The notes under the pieces were generated by a model, which did not search any database, was not told the DNA's origin, and was given only the letters and a program-made list of their open reading frames with translations. From positions 3,162,001-3,226,000 of the forward strand of contig JABELC010000005.1 of the NCBI GenBank assembly GCA_028455995.1: a stretch of DNA of 64,000 nt, written 5' to 3'. Of this stretch, positions 59,481-64,000 are shown piece after piece. The stretch comes from Scleromitrula shiraiana (lineage: Eukaryota > Ascomycota > Leotiomycetes > Helotiales > Sclerotiniaceae). A program made the translations under genes and the position numbers. Each line of letters begins with the position of its first letter. Position 1 is the first letter of the stretch.

Positions 59481-60833
59481 CTAATTTACATTTACGTTCC
59501 AGGTACGAGTCTCTGTTATGATTCTAGATTGGCTCGATTGACTTTGTGCATCCCATGAATTGCCTTCTCCATCAGCCACGACAACTGTGTCCGATCTACC
59601 GGCTCGGTTGGATGGCACAATATCTGACAACTCCCGACTCTCATGATCCCGACTCGTCAAGCTTAGCTCATGGTTGCTTAACTTTCCCTTTTTTGATATT
59701 CTGCTTCCTTGGCTATAAGAAGAGTTGGGATCAGATCCACGATGATCATCAGCGATTGTGCCACCTCGTCGGCGCAAGTCATCTACGCGAATTAATCCAG
59801 ACTCTAGGCTATCGAGAAATGGTTTAAGAAATGGAGCGCAAGCCGTGATGATGCTAAGACATTGGACAAGTTGGTTGCTGATTGTTGTACGCCATGGATC
59901 GAAAGTTGGATCGTTTATCGTCTTGTTCGAATAATACATTTGGAAGAAGACTGCAGCAATAACACTATTTTCAGGTTAGCTGAGTGTAAATTCGAAAAAT
60001 GATTATACTCATACTACTAACCATATGCGAGTGCCAAAAATACCAATTAATGTGAGCTTTCTAGTCCATGAAGTACGTATGTGTAATGCTATAAATGTTA
60101 TGCATATAATCAAACTAGCATCAGTAACAATATTAATCGCTGCGTTATAGTTCCAAAAGGCTGTCTTCCCTAAAAGTCAACAAGAGCTAGAATGGTGATA
60201 TAGGAGATACTGACTTGATTGAAGCATTCACCGGTTATATTATTCCATACTTTGGGAGGTCGGCACTGGAAGGCGGTAGCAAATATGGAAGTAAATGCCC
60301 ATAGAAATATCACAATCCCAAGACCTTTTGTCGCTAGTCTCTCAGATCGTATGGGCGTAAAATCAACGATGAACATGATTATAGACATTTTTGCAAAGAA
60401 TAAGCTTGTAATATAAAGCAGACGAGCTGCATATTCAGCCTACACAAACATCAATTAGTTTCTTTGTCTGCGACCAGAATAGAGATATGTTCACTAACTT
60501 TCAAAATTGCATTTAGTTGCGCATCGCTAATTGTCCCAAGGAACTGTCCAAAACCGTTTGCACATTGAATTGCAACTGCAGCCGACTGGCCAATAGCAAA
60601 GATCTAAAAATCAATGATGTATTAGAATATGTATGATGTCCAGCGATGCTCGATCAATTTACAAGTGATATTGTTATGAAATGGTCTTGCCATTCAAGTT
60701 TGTTTAAGATAGCAATCTGTGTGCCTAGTCGTCCACATACTCCGAGAAAAGAGATAGTAATTGGTATCCAAACAAATATTTGCACTAAAGGAGTCTTGTT
60801 GGAACTCGTGATCAAGAGCTGTGCCTGATCCAT
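59481..60833 (-). CDS. fungal rhodopsin-domain integral membrane protein (5 exons)
   Basis: Exons: 60833-60663, 60603-60499, 60439-60211, 60169-60022, 59964-59481 (378 aa, in frame). The type is the fungal seven-helix rhodopsin-domain (PTH11-related) family. Helix-like segments include FVWIPITISFLGVCGRL, IFAIGQSAAVAIQ, LLYITSLFFAKMSIIMFI, GLGIVIFLWAFTSIFATAFQC, NAAINIVTDASLIICITFIALHI and TLIGIFGTRICVIAAVFFQM. Family marks are AFQCRPPKVWNNITGECFNQ, NAAINIVTD and the ITACAPFLKPFLDSLESG end of helix 7. The hydrophilic tail (about residues 270-378) is Ser/Arg-rich. The third intron (41 nt, GTATCT donor) is the least sure junction. Function in this family is mostly unknown; surface or host sensing is an inference from PTH11. 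Confidence 0.85.
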
Positions 60834-62602
60834 CTTGAGAGTTTGAAAGAGGGGCGCAACGAGAAAGTGAGAAATGTGCGATTAAAAACGAGGGACCATG
60901 TTTAAGCTAGTTAAAAAAGACATGCTGGAACCACATGTCATATAGATTCCTTATTCATGCAGGTGATGGTATCTCGAGTATCATACTTACGTGAATAAGT
61001 AGGCTGGTAGAAAGCCAAGTATCATGTTGATACGATACAGGCGGATAATCACCATTGCCAGTAAAAGCAGAGTGACATGTGATCCTTGATATTCCTAGGG
61101 AGGACTGAAGTTGGATGTTTCTTGGACATCTTGGAAAAACTCGGGAGTTCTTTTCACCAAGTAGCTAGTAATTGCATTTCTTACGATAGTCATTACGATT
61201 CAGTACCAACGTACGATTTAAATTGAAGGAATCAATATTGTTGGTCCTGGCTCCCCTGTGTTTCTTGTCGAATACTGAATATGTGCCACCAACATGCATT
61301 TCAGGGTGTGGGAACGTTAATCCTAGAAAAACCCGAAGATTCAATGCTCCATGCCGGGGTACATTTGATGGGGTTGATTTGAAATGCCTCTTCTCTTTGG
61401 TATAAAGAGAGTACTTCTTCTCTTTAATATAAAAAAAGAGGTTTTATTGCAAGGCTACTCAATTCTTATTTTTGCCTTAAAATAAGATTTATTACGCTAA
61501 TATTTTAACAAAATCTTAACATATTTTTAAAATAATTTATTAGCTAGAATCCACTCTTTTTATCACATGAGTACTAGTGTAACATAAAATATCATAGAAA
61601 ATCATAGAGAAGAGGTGGCGTGTTAAGGAACCTGATCCGATATTTGAGATAAGGGGATTGAAGAAGGAGGTTGTGAGCGATTATTTTTGATTGGTATATA
61701 TCTCCAACACTCATTTTATAGGTAAATTGTCAATTTTGGTAGGGTTACATCAACTAGGATATCATTTACAAGCGAGCCGTATCAGACGATTCTACAAAGG
61801 GGTATCGAATATTCGGTAACCAATACATTTGTGGTTTGGCGTTATGCGCGGAAGGCTTTACGGATACTACTACGAATAACCCGGATTACTCTTTCGAAGA
61901 TCCGGGCCAATTACCCTGCGAAATACGCATGATAATCATCAAGGGTGTACATTATGAAAAGTTGCTCAAACCTATATTAGTGGGCGAAATTTGGTAGAGT
62001 GATATCACTGATCCCTGTGCGTGTTATTGTTCGCTTCGCCCCTGCTAGTTGGCCATATCACGCCAAATTGAATATTCCTAGGTACCCTAGAGAACTGGTA
62101 GCTCCATTGGTTCGTCTAAAAACTTTGCTATGATGCCCAGCAGTTTATAGGGTGTAATCAAATGAAAGTAAATATTTGTGCCTGATAAGGACTATCCATT
62201 TTGAATCAAGTACATATACATGGTGTTAATTGAAACTAAGAACTAAGCCCTGCACTCAAACACTGATGGTCTTCGTGAAAATCTGAGGATTGTAGGGTTC
62301 ACGGTAGAATCCAAATCTGCCTTCTCACCACCTTAGGAGTCGTTCCGTATTATAGTCCCCGTGATTCATTACCTTGATTCCAGAGGCTCAATTTGAATTG
62401 CTAATACGTGGCTCAAAATCTATATTGTTAAGCAATAAGTAATTAGTCATATAAGAGTAGATAACAGTAAATCTAATACCCCTTATTTCTTTGAGTCTAC
62501 ACATGCTCCGCTTCGAATCTCTTCAGGGACTGATACAATCCCACATATACGCATATTAAGACTTTGAAAGCATTTAATCACAACTATTCTCCAAGTGCTA
62601 CC
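60834..62602. other. 1.8-kb intergenic region
   Basis: It contains two near-repeated segments, CTTCTCTTTGGTATAAAGAG and CTTCTCTTTAATATAAAAAA (61,386-61,440), then an AT-rich stretch to about 61,560. No family-like frame. The right end is the promoter of the acetyltransferase. Confidence 0.55.
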
Positions 62603-63378
62603 ATGACTCTCGAACATAGACCAATCGACTCCGAAACTGATTTCCCCGCCATCGCACGCTGCATGTTTGAATCGTATGAGAACCCCGCACAAAGCTTCTT
62701 TCACGTCTTTTTTCCCATACATGGAAATAGTGAAAAAGCCCGCGACGATGCAATTTGCGAAGCAGCAACTCGACTAAAGCTTTGGCACACACAGGATCCA
62801 TCGAGCTACTGGCAGAAGGTTGTTGATACCGAGAATGGAAAAATCGCAGGCGGATCTTTATGGAAAATCCACAAAGAAAATCCGTTTGCAAACCCACCTC
62901 CTTCCGAGGTGACTTGGTTTCCCAACGATAGCTCTCGCCAATTTGCTGAGCAGGCACTAAAAACACATTCTGGGCCTCGATCTCGGGCGGCACAGAAACC
63001 TCATGTTTGTAAGTCAGAACTTTATTGTTCATTGCTCTAAACTTACTAGGCGTACAAGATCTTTTTATTATCTTTACCCATCCGGACTATCGGCGCAAAG
63101 GAGTAGGTCAACAGTTATTGGGCTGGGGGATAAATAAAGCGGACGAGCTGAAGTATGAATTATTTTTAGAAGCAACACTGTATGGACGGCCTTTGTATGA
63201 GATGAATGGTTTTGTTTATATTGAAGAGTATGCCAATCATCCACAGACTGAACACCCTGACGAAATCTGGAAACAGATCGACCAGAAAGTAGGTTCTTTT
63301 ACTTTCTGGCTGATGAAGAGACCAGCTGGTGGAAAGCTTGAGGCGGGTGAGACAAGCAAGTCACTTGAAGAGAATTGA
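62603..63378 (+). CDS. GNAT-family N-acetyltransferase (2 exons)
   Basis: Transfers an acetyl group from acetyl-CoA to an amine of an unknown acceptor. Exons 62603-63008 and 63050-63378, 41-nt intron (GTAAGT donor, TTACTAG end); 244 aa. The acetyl-CoA loop is RRKGVGQQLLGWGI (about residues 150-163, the R/QxxGxG/A motif) after the strand LFIIFTHPDY. The N-terminal part (EHRPIDSETDFPAIARCMFES) and the late ATLYGRPLYEMNGFVYIEEY strand-helix are typical of small fungal GNATs. The start is placed at MTLEHRP because the frame's first Met, 13 codons upstream (62564), precedes a non-family stretch; both are possible. Confidence 0.88.
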
Positions 63379-64000
63379 GGCATTTTTATTAGAGTTTTAA
63401 TCCCATACAATAACATCAAACTTGGCATTCCTTCTTCAAACAGAGACTCAATACAATTTATGCAGTATCAAACTTAATTTCTTTGAATCCCATATAATTT
63501 TGGCTGCAAAAGACTGTGGTCGACTCAACACACTTCCAACGGGTTCATAATCTATGCCCCTCCCCCCTCTGGTGGATGAATCCATGTTTCTATTGAGTTT
63601 CAAGACATAATTTATGGCTATGAAACATTGGAATGGTTATATTTGGTAGAGCAGAGACGAAGAGAGCATGTATCAATCAATAAAGTGAAGTGGATTTTAT
63701 TGCATTAATGAGCGTCTTAGCAATGAGAATACCATCACTTGCGCATAGTTATATTCTGCAAAGACTGTAATCGTAAAGAGTAAAAGCTCAAGCTCAAAAC
63801 CATCAATAGACAACTTGTAAGAAAGAAGTAAACACCGCAGCTGCATCGCTCCACGCCCATATCTGCTAAACTGTCTCGATCCAAGATTATATCTAAGAAA
63901 CTCCTCAGCAGAATCTTTAAATAGAATAGAGAGCAAAATACATACTTGGAGGATTAGATGGAAAATTCATTAGTCGAGGCACTAATTCTTGCCATAGGGA
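63379..64000. other. intergenic right edge
   Basis: About 620 bp downstream of the acetyltransferase. The minus-strand frame at 63697-63936 is not family-like. A gene may continue beyond the window. Confidence 0.5.

Overview
The window looks like nuclear DNA of a filamentous ascomycete. Genes on both strands carry short introns (about 41 to 60 nt, with GTRNGY-like donors, TAG/CAG acceptors and CTRAY branch sites). The protein set is fungal: mitochondrial acetolactate synthase, galactokinase, an APC permease, a rhodopsin-like integral membrane protein, GMC oxidoreductase and MFS remnants. Base composition is AT-leaning with AT-rich islands. The style of the proteins suggests Leotiomycetes, perhaps Sclerotiniaceae (Botrytis/Sclerotinia/Monilinia type); this is inference, not proof.

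Layout. Positions 1-11.8 kb hold no convincing gene and are unusually dense in microsatellites and short tandem repeats. From 11.8 to 13.3 kb lie a possible Arg/Ser plus His/Asn/Gly repeat protein, a 77-bp tandem repeat and a small hydrophobic ORF. From 14.8 to 22.4 kb lies a minus-strand housekeeping block: ILV2 (4 exons, two Gcn4/Cpc1-type sites upstream), a TRAPPC12-like TPR protein (4 exons) and galactokinase GAL1. From 24.1 to 29.9 kb come a broken acyl-protein-thioesterase-like hydrolase, a fringe-like GT31 glycosyltransferase and a RINGv membrane ubiquitin ligase. From 31.9 to 33.2 kb are a truncated homeobox relic and an unresolved secreted orphan. DPM1 sits at 36.8-37.6 kb.

From 38 to 45 kb is a decaying accessory cluster: a secreted GMC oxidoreductase with two frameshifts and two nonsense codons, an apparently intact aldehyde dehydrogenase (6 exons), and an MFS transporter worn down to fragments. 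From 47 to 54.7 kb lie an F-box-like protein, an unrecognised two-exon gene and a hot-dog thioesterase. At 55,011-55,865 is an 855-bp AT-rich element bounded by 25-bp terminal inverted repeats (24/25 match) and flanked by ATT on both sides, i.e. a probable nonautonomous DNA transposon. The right end (57-63.4 kb) holds an amino-acid/choline permease with a 20-nt microexon, a rhodopsin-domain membrane protein and a GNAT acetyltransferase.

All exon coordinates were derived by eye from splice consensus plus reading-frame continuity. In every complete model the summed exon length is a multiple of three. No database search was possible; family names come from recognised motifs. I found no tRNA, rRNA, CRISPR or viral feature. 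The best candidates for something new are the orphan two-exon protein at 50.2-51.5 kb, the TIR element, the broken cluster, the homeobox relic and the Pro-to-Ala change in the ILV2 active-site loop.
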